From: Parvularculaceae bacterium
GTDB taxonomy: Bacteria > Pseudomonadota > Alphaproteobacteria > Caulobacterales > Parvularculaceae
Assembly (NCBI GenBank): GCA_013389105.1
Contig: JACADZ010000083.1
Location: 1 to 64,000 of the forward strand
DNA: 64,000 bases
Direction of reading: 5' to 3'
This document shows, one piece after another, positions 33,629-42,483 of this stretch. The notes under the pieces were generated by a model, which had not been told where the DNA came from, did not search any database, and was given only the letters and a program-made list of their open reading frames with translations. The first letter of the stretch is position 1. The number at the start of each line of letters is the position of its first letter. A program made the translations under genes and the position numbers.

Positions 33629-35335
33629 ATGGACTTCGACGCGTACCAGAAAACGGGCGACACCGTTCAGCGCGAATATTGGGGACGTCTGGTCGTTCTC
33701 GCCGGCGTCGCGCTCATCCCGTTCTTCCTTGGCCGTCAGTTGGGCGCCGTTTTGTGGTGGCTTGCGCTCGCTTGTCTGCTGGCGCTCGAAGTCGCGCTCT
33801 ACAAACGCTTTCTAGCGAAGGGGCGGCCGCTTCTCGGGGCTGAGCGTCAGATCTTGGCCGCCGTCAGTTTCATCTGCTCTAGCGTCAACGTCTGGCCCGC
33901 CTACGCGCTGCTAACGGTCGATCAGCCGCCCGCATCCTTCGCCGCGGCGCTGTTCATGGCCGGCACGCTTCTGCATCTGCTCGTACACAATTCAGAGAAC
34001 CGCCTGATCTTCTGCTCGGCCGCCGCGCCGCTTGCAATCGGCCTCCTCGGCGCCGGCGGCGTCGCCGCTCTCGACCGCGGCGAGTTCCTGCCGTTGTTGA
34101 CGGCCTCGGTATTCCTGTACGCCATGGGCATGGCCTTTCTCGCCAAGGAGTCCGCGTCGCGAAGGATCGCCGCCGCTATCGAAGAGGCTGAGCGCGAGCG
34201 GGCCGCCGCGATCAAGGCCAGTGCGGCGAAGTCCGCATTCCTTGCACGCATGAGTCATGAACTGCGGACCCCGCTTAATGGCGTGCTTGGCTCCGCGGCG
34301 GCGTTGAAAGGCGTTCCTCTCAGTGGCGACGACGCCGATCGGCTCGCCGCGATTGAAGCGTCGGGCGAGGCGCTGCTCGCCTTGGTGTCCGACGTCATCG
34401 ACATCACGTCGATCGAGACCGGCGGACTGACCCTCAGCGAGGGACCGACGGACCTACGCGAGACGATCTGCGCCGTCGTCGCGCGGTATCGCGCGCTCGC
34501 CGCCGAAAAGGGGCTCGGCCTCGGCCTCGATCTTGGGGCCGTGCACGAGCAGTTCGTTTTGGTCGACGGCGCCCGCCTCGGGCAGGCGCTTTCGCACCTT
34601 CTATCCAATTCTGTGAAGTTCACCGAGAACGGCGCAATCCTCGTTCGGGCGCGGGCGGATAATGGCGAGGGTCTTATCGAAGTGTCCGACACGGGTTGCG
34701 GCCTGTCGGCTGAAGAACAAGAGCGTATCTTCCGGCCGTTCGAACAGGCGGACAATTCGATCACGCGCAAGTACGGCGGGGCCGGTCTCGGCCTCGCCCT
34801 CGTCGCCGAAATCGCCAAGGCCATGGGCGGCGCCGTCTCGGTGAAGAGCGAGAAAGGCAAAGGCGCCGCCTTTACGCTCTCGTTCAAGGCGCCGCCGGCG
34901 TCTGCGACGCCGGCTGCCGCCGTCGCGCCGGAAGCCTCGAAGAACGGGCCGGCGATCCTCCTGGTCGAGGACAACGAGATCAATCGAAAGGTCGTTCGCG
35001 CGTTCCTTCGCCCGCTCAACGCTGACATCGTCGATGCGGAAAACGGAGCAGTGGCGCTGGCGCGCCTTTCGGAACGCGCCTTCGACGTCGTGCTCATGGA
35101 TCTGCACATGCCAGTCATGGACGGGCTGACGACGACACGCGCCATCCGAGCTGCTCCGGCGTCCTATGCTGCGACGCCGATCATCGCGCTAACCGCCGCC
35201 GTGTCCGAGGAGGACAGACGCGCAAGCTTTGCTGCGGGCGTCGATGAGTTTCTTGGCAAGCCGGTCAAGGGCGACAAGCTCGCGGCGACCATACGTCGGT
35301 TCACCGGCGACCGGCTTGCGGCCGAGGCCGTCTGA
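33629..35335 (+). CDS. Hybrid sensor histidine kinase with receiver domain
   Basis: Inner-membrane signalling protein. The N terminus has about six membrane helices (LVVLAGVALIPFFL through LLTASVFLYAMGMAFLA) instead of a periplasmic sensor. A linker helix precedes MSHELRTPLNGVLGS with phospho-acceptor His210. The ATPase domain has LLSNSVKFTENG, VSDTGCGLS and GGAGLGLAL. The C-terminal receiver contains LLVEDNEINRKVV and its phosphorylated residue is Asp491 (VVLMDLHMPVMDG). There is no HPt domain, so a separate one is needed; the protein at 12489-12878 is a candidate. ATG 33629 gives 568 residues; earlier in-frame sequence is antisense to the DUF423 gene. Confidence 0.9.
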   Translation: MDFDAYQKTGDTVQREYWGRLVVLAGVALIPFFLGRQLGAVLWWLALACLLALEVALYKRFLAKGRPLLGAERQILAAVSFICSSVNVWPAYALLTVDQPPASFAAALFMAGTLLHLLVHNSENRLIFCSAAAPLAIGLLGAGGVAALDRGEFLPLLTASVFLYAMGMAFLAKESASRRIAAAIEEAERERAAAIKASAAKSAFLARMSHELRTPLNGVLGSAAALKGVPLSGDDADRLAAIEASGEALLALVSDVIDITSIETGGLTLSEGPTDLRETICAVVARYRALAAEKGLGLGLDLGAVHEQFVLVDGARLGQALSHLLSNSVKFTENGAILVRARADNGEGLIEVSDTGCGLSAEEQERIFRPFEQADNSITRKYGGAGLGLALVAEIAKAMGGAVSVKSEKGKGAAFTLSFKAPPASATPAAAVAPEASKNGPAILLVEDNEINRKVVRAFLRPLNADIVDAENGAVALARLSERAFDVVLMDLHMPVMDGLTTTRAIRAAPASYAATPIIALTAAVSEEDRRASFAAGVDEFLGKPVKGDKLAATIRRFTGDRLAAEAV

Positions 35336-35365
35336 CAATGAAGGCGGCCGTCGGGGGCCTTTGGC

Positions 35366-35629
35366 TCAGGTCGAAGGCTCTGTCGCAACCGATACAACCT
35401 GCCGTCCCTTGGACGTCATGTTGAACTTCACCCGGCCGCCGGCGAGCGCAAACAAGGTGTGGTCCTTGCCCATGCCGACATTCTCGCCGGGGTGAAACTT
35501 GGTGCCCCGCTGGCGGACCAGGATGTTGCCCGGGACGACCAGTTCGTCGCCATGCTTCTTGACGCCGAGACGGCGCCCGGCGGAGTCGCGGCCGTTGCGT
35601 GACGATCCGCCTGCTTTTTTGTGCGCCAT
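35366..35629 (-). CDS. rpmA: 50S ribosomal protein L27
   Basis: Ribosomal protein near the peptidyl-transferase centre. The N terminus [20 protein letters not shown] is canonical, followed by [21 protein letters not shown] and [15 protein letters not shown]. Length is 87 residues. It lies 25 bases downstream of rplU, the usual rplU-rpmA pair. It converges with the hybrid kinase 30 bases away. Confidence 0.98.
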   Translation of the reverse strand: MAHKKAGGSSRNGRDSAGRRLGVKKHGDELVVPGNILVRQRGTKFHPGENVGMGKDHTLFALAGGRVKFNMTSKGRQVVSVATEPST

Positions 35630-35654
35630 GATCGATCTCCTTCAAACTCTTCGG

Positions 35655-36263
35655 TTACTCGCTGCGCGCTCGGTCGGCCTTAGCGCGCGGCGGCTTGCCA
35701 GCAAGCAACTCCCGCGCCTGCTCAGACCATTCCTCGCGCTCCGTACGCCCCTTGAGATCGAGGGCCGCATCCATCTTCGCAAGGTCGGCCGGCGTCATGT
35801 CGGCTAGCTGTTTCAGGGACGTGACGCCGTAGCCTGCGAGCTTTTCCTTCAGCTTCGGCCCGACGCCGCCGATCAGCGTTACGTCGTCTTTGACGGCGGC
35901 GGCCTTCGGCGCGTTTTTCGCGGCCGGTTTCGCCCCCGAGGGTTTGGCGCCGTCGGTGAGGATTTCGGTGACGCGCAGGACAGTGAGCAGCTGTCGATGC
36001 CCCTTCTTGCGGCGATAGTTCTGCCGGCGGCGCTTCTTGAAGACGATGATCTTGTCGCCGCGGGCCTGCTCGATGATTTCGCCGGCCACCGAAGCGCCCG
36101 CGACCAGCGGGGCGCCGATACTCACATTGGCGCCGTCGCCGACCATGAGCACCTCGGTCAAGGTCACGACCTCGCCGGTCTCGCCCGGCATCCGCTCGAT
36201 TTCGATGATGTCGTTGGCGGCGACGCGATACTGCTTCCCGCCAGTCTTGACGACTGCGTACAT
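35655..36263 (-). CDS. rplU: 50S ribosomal protein L21 with helix-hairpin-helix extension
   Basis: Residues 1-103 are a normal L21 ([34 protein letters not shown]). After an Ala/Lys/Pro-rich linker, residues 127-190 form a helix-hairpin-helix-like domain with [19 protein letters not shown] and [17 protein letters not shown]. The protein is 202 residues, about twice the E. coli L21. I use ATG 36263, where GGAG lies six bases upstream on the minus strand; an ATG eight codons earlier has no such site. Extensions of this kind are known in some alphaproteobacterial L21 proteins. The 174 bases before it probably hold the ribosomal operon promoter. Confidence 0.95.
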   Translation of the reverse strand: MYAVVKTGGKQYRVAANDIIEIERMPGETGEVVTLTEVLMVGDGANVSIGAPLVAGASVAGEIIEQARGDKIIVFKKRRRQNYRRKKGHRQLLTVLRVTEILTDGAKPSGAKPAAKNAPKAAAVKDDVTLIGGVGPKLKEKLAGYGVTSLKQLADMTPADLAKMDAALDLKGRTEREEWSEQARELLAGKPPRAKADRARSE

Positions 36264-36437
36264 GTCCGACTCCGAAGGCGCGCTCATGGCGCCGGCGTCC
36301 TTTTTGTCCCCGGCTTCGTTCGTCCGGTTGTGAGGCGCGGGTGCTAGCGCGGCGGCGAACAAGGGTCAAGGTCGGCTGTTTGACCCCCCCGGCGATTGGC
36401 CCTAGGCACGCCATGATTTTGGATCGGAAGTCCGGTT

Positions 36438-37577
36438 ATGGCGCTCGCGGCCGCGCTGCAGCGGTTCATCGACTGGTTCTGGGGTGCATCGTTCCCGATC
36501 TGGGCCGAACGCGGGTGGGACGCGAAAGGCGGCTTCTTCGAGAGCCTCGATAATTCAGGGCGCCCGATCGTCGGCGCGCCCCGGCGCGTGCGGGTGCAGG
36601 CGCGCCAGGTTTATGTGTTTACGACCGCCGCCAGGCTCGACCGCCATGCGGGCGCCGGGAGGGTTTCCGACCTCGGATTCGACTATTTCGTCGTCAGGGC
36701 CTGCCCGGAGGCGGGCGCGCGCGGCTGTCTCCACGCGCTCAATCCTGACGGCACCGCTCTCGACACGCGGCGCGATCTTTACGACCAGGCGTTTCTCATC
36801 CTCGCGGCCGCGTCCCGGGTGCGGCGTTCCGGCGACCCGCGCGCCCTCGGCCTTGCGCGCGGCGCCATCGACTTCATCGACCGGGAACTGAAAGCGCCGG
36901 CCGGCGGTTATCTCGAGGACGATGTCGGCTCGAAGCCTCGGCGCCAGAACCCGCACATGCACCTGTTCGAGGCGATGCTCGCCCTCGCCGAGGCGACTGG
37001 CGACGACACGTTCCTCGGGCGGGCCCGCCAGTTGAAGCGGCTCTTCGACATGCGGTTTTTCGATCGCCGGGAGCTGGTCCTTCGTGAATTCTTCGACGAT
37101 CCGATGAGCGCGCCTGATCCCCGGCTCGGCGACATAATCGAACCTGGCCACATGATGGAGTGGGTGTGCCTCCTCGATCGCTACGCCGCGCTGACCGGCG
37201 AGCCGGTGGCAGACATGCAGCGGCTTCTCTATGTGCGGGCGCAGGAGATCGGACGGGACTCCGCCGGCTTCCTGGTCGATCGCCTTCGCCTTGGGTCGGC
37301 GCCGGCCGGGCCGCGGCGCCTCTGGCCGCAGACGGAATACCTGAGGGCGTCGCTCGTAACCGCGCGGCTTGGGCTCGACGGCGCCGGCGACGCAGCTGCG
37401 CGCCTTATTGAGGCGCTTTTCGCGAGCTACCTTCATCAACCAGTAAACGGGCTCTGGTGCGATCAGTATGACGGCGAGGGGAGGTCCGTCGCCGCCTCCG
37501 TCCCGGCAAGCATCGTCTATCACCTGATGGAGGCGGCGCTTGAGGCGGAGGTGCATTTGAAGGGCGTGAAGGTATGA
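36438..37577 (+). CDS. AGE-family sugar epimerase/isomerase
   Basis: Member of the N-acylglucosamine 2-epimerase fold (alpha-6/alpha-6 barrel). The motif GGFFESLDNSG, RVRVQARQVYVFTTAAR, the NPHMHLFEAMLALAEATGD segment with its His, and GHMMEWVCLLDRY carry the usual active-site His and Glu residues. Length is 379 residues. It overlaps manC by four bases (ATGA). With that partner, a mannose or mannose-6-phosphate isomerase role feeding GDP-mannose is likely, although the fold alone also allows epimerases. Confidence 0.88.
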   Translation: MALAAALQRFIDWFWGASFPIWAERGWDAKGGFFESLDNSGRPIVGAPRRVRVQARQVYVFTTAARLDRHAGAGRVSDLGFDYFVVRACPEAGARGCLHALNPDGTALDTRRDLYDQAFLILAAASRVRRSGDPRALGLARGAIDFIDRELKAPAGGYLEDDVGSKPRRQNPHMHLFEAMLALAEATGDDTFLGRARQLKRLFDMRFFDRRELVLREFFDDPMSAPDPRLGDIIEPGHMMEWVCLLDRYAALTGEPVADMQRLLYVRAQEIGRDSAGFLVDRLRLGSAPAGPRRLWPQTEYLRASLVTARLGLDGAGDAAARLIEALFASYLHQPVNGLWCDQYDGEGRSVAASVPASIVYHLMEAALEAEVHLKGVKV

Positions 37578-38632
37578 GCCGACCGATCCAGCCGGTGATC
37601 CTTTCTGGCGGCGCCGGCACGCGGCTGTGGCCGCTGTCGCGGGCGGCGCGGCCCAAGCAATTCCTGCCGCTCGCCGGATCGAGAAGTCTGTTCCAGGAGA
37701 CGCTGCTGCGGGTGAAGCCAGGCGCGGACGCGCCCTTCCTGCCGCCGATGGTCATCGGCGCCGAGCTGCACGCCGGGCTGATGCGCGAACAGGCCCGCGA
37801 CGTCCGCGTAGCGCTCGCCGGCATCATCTGCGAGCCCTGCCCGCGCAACACCGCCGCCGCGGCCGCGGTCGCGGCCGCCTGCGTCGCCGCCACGAACCCG
37901 CCGGCCCTCGCGCTGCTGCTCCCTGCGGACCATCACGTCGACGATCCAAGGGCGTTTCGCGCGGCCGTCGCAGGCGCAGCCCCCGCCGCTGCGCAATTGA
38001 TCGTCGCCTTCGGGATCAGGCCGGATCGTCCGCATACGGGATTTGGCTATATCGAGCGCGGCGTCGAACTCGCCCCGGCGGTCTACCGCGTCGCCGCCTT
38101 CCGCGAGAAGCCCGCGCCCGAGGTCGCTGAACGCTATCTTGAGGGCGGGCTGCATTACTGGAACGCCGGCATCCTCCTTTTCGATCCGAAAGTGATGCTG
38201 GATGAAATCTCGCAATTCGCCCCTGAAATCGTCGGCCGGGCGGTCTCCGCCTTCAGCAAGGCGATGGTCAGCGAAGACCTGACCATCCTCGACGCGCGCG
38301 AGTTCGAGGCATGCCCCTCGGATTCGATCGACTACGCCGTGATGGAAAAGACCTCGCGCGCCGCCGTCGCCGGCCCGCTCGACGTCGGTTGGAGCGATAT
38401 CGGCTCATGGGCGGCCATCCCTGCCGGCGCCCCGGCCGATCGCGCTGTCGCCGTCGACGCCCGGAACTGCACCATCATGTCCGACGGCCCGCTGGTCGGC
38501 GTCATCGGTCTCAACGACCTGGTTGTGATCGCCTCCGGCGACGCGGTGCTGGTCGCCCCGCGCGACCGTTCGGAGGACGTCAAGCGGATCGTCGACGAAC
38601 TGAAGGCGCGCCGGCGCAAGGACCTCCTGTGA
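37574..38632 (+). CDS. manC: Mannose-1-phosphate guanylyltransferase
   Basis: Makes GDP-mannose from mannose-1-phosphate and GTP. The nucleotidyltransferase signature is VILSGGAGTRLWPLSRAARPKQFLPL. FGIRPDRPHTGFGYIE, FREKPAPEVAERYL and WNAGILLFD mark sugar binding, and VGWSDIGSWAA is typical of ManC/AlgA. Length is 352 residues, so the C-terminal isomerase domain of bifunctional ManC is missing; the adjacent AGE protein could supply that step. It is coupled on both sides, by ATGA at the start and GTGA at the stop. Confidence 0.93.
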   Translation: MSRPIQPVILSGGAGTRLWPLSRAARPKQFLPLAGSRSLFQETLLRVKPGADAPFLPPMVIGAELHAGLMREQARDVRVALAGIICEPCPRNTAAAAAVAAACVAATNPPALALLLPADHHVDDPRAFRAAVAGAAPAAAQLIVAFGIRPDRPHTGFGYIERGVELAPAVYRVAAFREKPAPEVAERYLEGGLHYWNAGILLFDPKVMLDEISQFAPEIVGRAVSAFSKAMVSEDLTILDAREFEACPSDSIDYAVMEKTSRAAVAGPLDVGWSDIGSWAAIPAGAPADRAVAVDARNCTIMSDGPLVGVIGLNDLVVIASGDAVLVAPRDRSEDVKRIVDELKARRRKDLL

Positions 38633-39630
38633 CCGCCGTCGCGGTCATCATCGTCAATTTCAATTCAGGCGGGCGGATAAGGAAGGTCGTCGCGGCGCTG
38701 GAGCGGCAGACGTTTCGGGATTTCGAGGCGATCATTTTCGACAACTCCTCGACCGACGGCGCGGCCGACGACGTTTCGTCCGAAAAAATCCGCCTAAGGA
38801 CCATCAGGAACGAAGCGAATATCGGGTTCGCCGCCGGCAACAACCGCGCGGCCGCGACGGTCGATGCGGAGTGGCTGGCCTTTCTCAACCCCGACGCCTA
38901 TCCCGAGCCCGACTGGCTCGAACAGCTTCTCGCCGCCGCCGCCCGCTGTGAGGGCGCCGACGCCTTCGGCTCGACCCAGATCGACGCGGCCGACCCCAAC
39001 CGCCTCGACGGCGCCGGCGACGCCTATCACGTCTTCGGCGTCCCCTACCGCGGCCATTTCGGCTGGCCGGTCGAAAGTCTGCCGCCGGAAGGCGAGTGTT
39101 TCGCCGCCTGCGCCGCCGCCGCCATGTACCGCCGGCGGACCTTTCTCGATCTCGGCGGCTTCGACGAGACCTTTTTCTGTTACGGCGAGGATGTAGATCT
39201 CGGCTTCCGGCTGCGTCTCGCCGGGGGCCGGACAGTTCAAGTCGCGGCCGCACGGGTGCGTCATGAAGGATCGGGGGTTACCGGGCGGCGTAGCGATTTC
39301 ACGGTGTTCCACGGCCATCGCAACCGCATCTGGACGTTCGTCAAGAACATGCCCGGCCCCATCTTCTGGCCCGCGCTGCCGTTTCACCTCCTGGTCAACC
39401 TTTATCTGTTGGCGCGGCTCAGCCTTATCGGGGCGGGTCCCGCCTATGTGCGCGCCATGGGCGCGGCGCTGGCCGGCCTGCCGCGCGTTATCGAGGCGCG
39501 GCGCGTCGAGCAGGATCGGCGCCGGGTCGGAGCGGCGGAGATCTGGCGTATGCTGACAATATCTCCGGTGCGCCTGGCGCGTCGGCAGGCCGACATCCGC
39601 CCTGTGCGTGGGACGGTCAGCGCCCCTTGA
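38629..39630 (+). CDS. Family 2 glycosyltransferase
   Basis: GT-A fold transferase. The start is a GTG overlapping the manC stop (GTGA), giving TAVAVIIVNFNSGGRI. Donor-binding parts are FDNSSTDGAADDV, FAAGNNRAA and the FLNPDAYPEPDWLEQL segment with the metal-binding Asp. GFDETFFCYGEDVDLGFR is the late motif of rhamnosyl- or WbbL-like GT2 enzymes. A C-terminal hydrophobic region (FWPALPFHLLVNLYLLARLSLI) may attach it to the membrane. Length is 333 residues. It probably adds a sugar to a lipid-linked or surface glycan. It overlaps the end of the convergent mtnP by 14 bases. Confidence 0.9.
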   Translation: MTAVAVIIVNFNSGGRIRKVVAALERQTFRDFEAIIFDNSSTDGAADDVSSEKIRLRTIRNEANIGFAAGNNRAAATVDAEWLAFLNPDAYPEPDWLEQLLAAAARCEGADAFGSTQIDAADPNRLDGAGDAYHVFGVPYRGHFGWPVESLPPEGECFAACAAAAMYRRRTFLDLGGFDETFFCYGEDVDLGFRLRLAGGRTVQVAAARVRHEGSGVTGRRSDFTVFHGHRNRIWTFVKNMPGPIFWPALPFHLLVNLYLLARLSLIGAGPAYVRAMGAALAGLPRVIEARRVEQDRRRVGAAEIWRMLTISPVRLARRQADIRPVRGTVSAP

Positions 39631-40492
39631 GAATTCGGCCGGCGACGGCGTCAAGCTTCGCCATGAGTGCGGTGTCCCGGGCTTCTGGCGCGGTGACCAC
39701 GGCGAAGTCCAGCGTGCGATCGATCGGCGAGGGCGCGCGCTCGGGGCCGAGCCGGGCGGCCAGCGCCGGAATGAGCGCCCGCGCCCGTTCAGTGTTGGAC
39801 CGCATCACCGCGAGCACGTCGGCGACCTCGACAGGCTTTTCGTCGCGCCGCCAGCAATCATAGTCGGTGATCATGGCGAGGCTTGCATAGGGAAGCTCGG
39901 CCTCGCGGGCGAGTTTGGCCTCCGGCATGTTGGTCATGCCGATCACGTCGAAGCCCGCAGCGCGATAGCAGTTGGACTCGGCGCGCGATGAGAACTGCGG
40001 GCCGTTGATGCAGATATAGGTTCCGCGCGGATGGCTTGGAACGCCGATGTCCCGGCAGGCGTCCGCAAGCGTCGAGGCGAGAGCCGGGCAGACGGGGTCA
40101 GCCATCGAGACGTGAGCGACGAAGCCGGGACCGAAGAAGCTCGACGCGCGGCCGCTGGTTCGATCCGCATACTGGTCGACCACGACGAACTCGCCGGGCC
40201 TGAAGTCCTCGCGCAGCGACCCGCACGCCGATATCGAGATGAGATCAGTGACGCCCGCGCGCTTCAGCGCATCGACATTGGCTCGATAGTTGACGTCGCC
40301 CGGCGGCAGCCGGTGCCCGGCGCCGTGCCGCGACAGGAACACGATGTCGACGCCGGCGACCTTTCCACAGACGAGGGGTCCGGACGGCGCACCCCAGGGC
40401 GTCTTCATGTCGATCTGGCGCTCGCCGCTCAGGGCGCCGAGCGCGTAGAGCCCGGACCCGCCGATGACGCCAATAACCCGTTTGCAGCTCAT
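39617..40492 (-). CDS. mtnP: S-methyl-5'-thioadenosine phosphorylase
   Basis: Splits methylthioadenosine into adenine and methylthioribose-1-phosphate in the methionine salvage route. Visible marks: IGVIGGSGLYALGAL, FLSRHGAGHRLPPGDVNYRAN, SACGSLREDFRPGEFVVVDQY, YICINGPQFSSRAESN and IGMTNMPEAKLAREAELPYA. The NMPEAKLARE and AMITDYDCW segments are typical of MtnP rather than purine nucleoside phosphorylase. Length is 291 residues. It follows kdsD by 40 bases on the same strand; that gap holds a short GC-rich palindrome (40515-40530). Confidence 0.93.
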   Translation of the reverse strand: MSCKRVIGVIGGSGLYALGALSGERQIDMKTPWGAPSGPLVCGKVAGVDIVFLSRHGAGHRLPPGDVNYRANVDALKRAGVTDLISISACGSLREDFRPGEFVVVDQYADRTSGRASSFFGPGFVAHVSMADPVCPALASTLADACRDIGVPSHPRGTYICINGPQFSSRAESNCYRAAGFDVIGMTNMPEAKLAREAELPYASLAMITDYDCWRRDEKPVEVADVLAVMRSNTERARALIPALAARLGPERAPSPIDRTLDFAVVTAPEARDTALMAKLDAVAGRILKGR

Positions 40493-40532
40493 GCTTGATC
40501 CTTTCTGAGCGCATCGGCGCCGAGGCGCCGCA

Positions 40533-41489
40533 CTACAGCACGCCGCTCTTCAGGCAGTCATGGACATGCAGAAGCCCGATCGCACGCCGCGACTCGTCGA
40601 CGACGAACAGGGCGGTGATGCGCCCCTGGCTCAGCATGGCGAGCGCCTCGGCGGCGAGCGTTTCGGGCGTGACGGTGCGCGGATTGCGGGTCATGACGGC
40701 GCTGATCGGCAGCGCTCCGATGTCGCGCCCGAACTGGCGGCGCAGGTCGCCGTCGGTCAGCACGCCCGTCAGCGACCCGTTCGCGCCGACGACGCCGATG
40801 CAGCCGAAGCCTGCGGCCGACAGCTTGGCGACTGCGTCGGCGACGGGGGTGTCCTCGCCGCACAGCGGGATCTCGCGGTCGCGATGCATCAGATCGGCGA
40901 CCCGGCGGAGCGCCGCGCCCAGTTGTCCGCCGGGATGAAAGCCCTGGAAGTCGCGCGCCGTGAAGCCGCGCCCGCGCAACAGCGCGACTGCGATTGCGTC
41001 GCCCGCCGCCATCATCATGGTCGTCGAGGTAGTCGGCGCGCTGGTTTCGCTGCACGCTTCCGGTTCGGCCGGAAAGATGAGAGCCGCATCGGCGGCGCGA
41101 CAGAGAGTGGAACCGCGCTCGAAGGTCATGGCCGCGAGCGGAATGGCGAAGCGCTTGGCGTAGGCGATGATGTCGCGCAGTTCGAGCGTCTCGCCCGATT
41201 TTGACAGCGCGAGGATGGCGTCGCCGGGCGTGATCATGCCGAGGTCACCGTGACTCGCCTCGGCGGGGTGAACGAAAGACGCCGGCTTCCCCGTAGAGGC
41301 GAGCGTCGCCGCGATCTTCCGCGCGACATGACCGGACTTGCCGATCCCCGTCACGATGATCCGCCCGGTCGCGGCCTCGAGAAGACGGCATAGCTGCGCG
41401 AATTCCTCGCCCAGCGAGGCGGCGAGCCGGTCGAGACTGCGCGCTTCAGCGCCGAGGACTTCGCGCGCGATGGAAAGATGGTCGATCAT
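40533..41489 (-). CDS. kdsD: Arabinose-5-phosphate isomerase KdsD
   Basis: Converts ribulose-5-phosphate to arabinose-5-phosphate, the first step to Kdo of lipopolysaccharide. A SIS domain comes first (IIVTGIGKSGHVARKIAATLASTG, HGDLGMITPGDAILALSKSGET, ETSAPTTSTTMMMAAGDAIAVALL), followed by two CBS repeats from about residue 205. GFHPGGQLGAALRRVADLMH links them, as in KdsD/GutQ. ATG 41489 gives 318 residues; the frame runs on upstream into the divergent kdsA leader and is not used. It faces kdsA, the Kdo-8-phosphate synthase, across 109 bases. Confidence 0.94.
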   Translation of the reverse strand: MIDHLSIAREVLGAEARSLDRLAASLGEEFAQLCRLLEAATGRIIVTGIGKSGHVARKIAATLASTGKPASFVHPAEASHGDLGMITPGDAILALSKSGETLELRDIIAYAKRFAIPLAAMTFERGSTLCRAADAALIFPAEPEACSETSAPTTSTTMMMAAGDAIAVALLRGRGFTARDFQGFHPGGQLGAALRRVADLMHRDREIPLCGEDTPVADAVAKLSAAGFGCIGVVGANGSLTGVLTDGDLRRQFGRDIGALPISAVMTRNPRTVTPETLAAEALAMLSQGRITALFVVDESRRAIGLLHVHDCLKSGVL

Positions 41490-41598
41490 GTCCGGCCCTC
41501 GCGCCGGCTCTGGCCGGATCCGGGCTTGTCGAGGCGGCGTATTTGGTTCATCCAGCGACTCTATAGTCGCCGTTCGGCGACGGCGTAAGGAGAACTTC

Positions 41599-42471
41599 TT
41601 GGGCGGGAGCGGCGATAACGTCGTGACGCTGAGCCTCGGCGCGTCTCGTCTCGAGATCGGCAATCACCTGCCCTTGACCTTGTTCGCCGGCCCGTGCGCG
41701 ATGGAAAGCCGCGCCCATGCGCTCGAAACGGCGGCGGCGCTGAGGGAGATGGCGGGACGCCTGAAGCTCGGCCTTGTGTACAAGACCTCTTTTGACAAGG
41801 CCAACCGCACCAGCGCGGGAAGCGTGCGCGGCGTCGGCATCGAGGCCGCCCTGCCGGTTTTTGCGGAGATCCGCGAGGCTCTCGGGCTTCCGGTCGTTAC
41901 TGACGTTCATGAACGCGAGCAGTGCGCCCGCCTCGCGCCGGCGGTCGACGTCCTGCAAATTCCTGCGTTCCTTTGCCGGCAGACGGATCTGCTTCTGGCC
42001 GCCGCCGCGACGGGTCTCATCGTCAAGGTAAAGAAGGGGCAGTTCCTCGCCCCCTGGGACATGAAAAACGTCGTCGCCAAGCTCAAGGGCGCCGGCAACC
42101 CGCGCGTGCTCGTCACCGAGCGCGGGGCGAGTTTCGGCTACAACACGCTGGTGTCGGATTTCCGCAGCATTCCGATCATGGCGCGCGAGACGGATTGCCC
42201 GGTCGTGTTCGACGCCACCCATTCAGTGCAGCAGCCGGGCGGGCAGGGCGCGACCTCGGGCGGCGAGCGGGAGTTCGTGCCTACGCTGGCGCGCGCCGCG
42301 GCGGCGGTCGGCGTCGCCGGGCTCTTCGTCGAGACGCACCCCGATCCCGACAAGGCTCCGTCGGACGGTCCCAACATGATCCCGATGAGCCGGCTCGAGA
42401 CGTTCCTGAAAGAGGTCATCGACATCGACCGACTCGCCAAGGCGAGGCGATCCTTGCACGGATTTTCCTGA
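41599..42471 (+). CDS. kdsA: 2-dehydro-3-deoxyphosphooctonate aldolase KdsA
   Basis: Condenses arabinose-5-phosphate with phosphoenolpyruvate to Kdo-8-phosphate. Motifs are LFAGPCAMESRAHALE, YKTSFDKANRTS, VTDVHEREQC, VLQIPAFLCRQTDLL, VKKGQFLAPWDM, VTERGASFGYNTLVSDFRS and FDATHSVQQPGG. The start is TTG 41599, set by an AAGGAG site six bases before it; a GTG at 41623 is possible. Length is 290 residues. Presence of Cys in AGPCAME does not by itself decide metal dependence. Divergent kdsD and kdsA probably share control. Confidence 0.95.
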   Translation: MGGSGDNVVTLSLGASRLEIGNHLPLTLFAGPCAMESRAHALETAAALREMAGRLKLGLVYKTSFDKANRTSAGSVRGVGIEAALPVFAEIREALGLPVVTDVHEREQCARLAPAVDVLQIPAFLCRQTDLLLAAAATGLIVKVKKGQFLAPWDMKNVVAKLKGAGNPRVLVTERGASFGYNTLVSDFRSIPIMARETDCPVVFDATHSVQQPGGQGATSGGEREFVPTLARAAAAVGVAGLFVETHPDPDKAPSDGPNMIPMSRLETFLKEVIDIDRLAKARRSLHGFS

Positions 42472-42483
42472 TTCCAGACCGGA

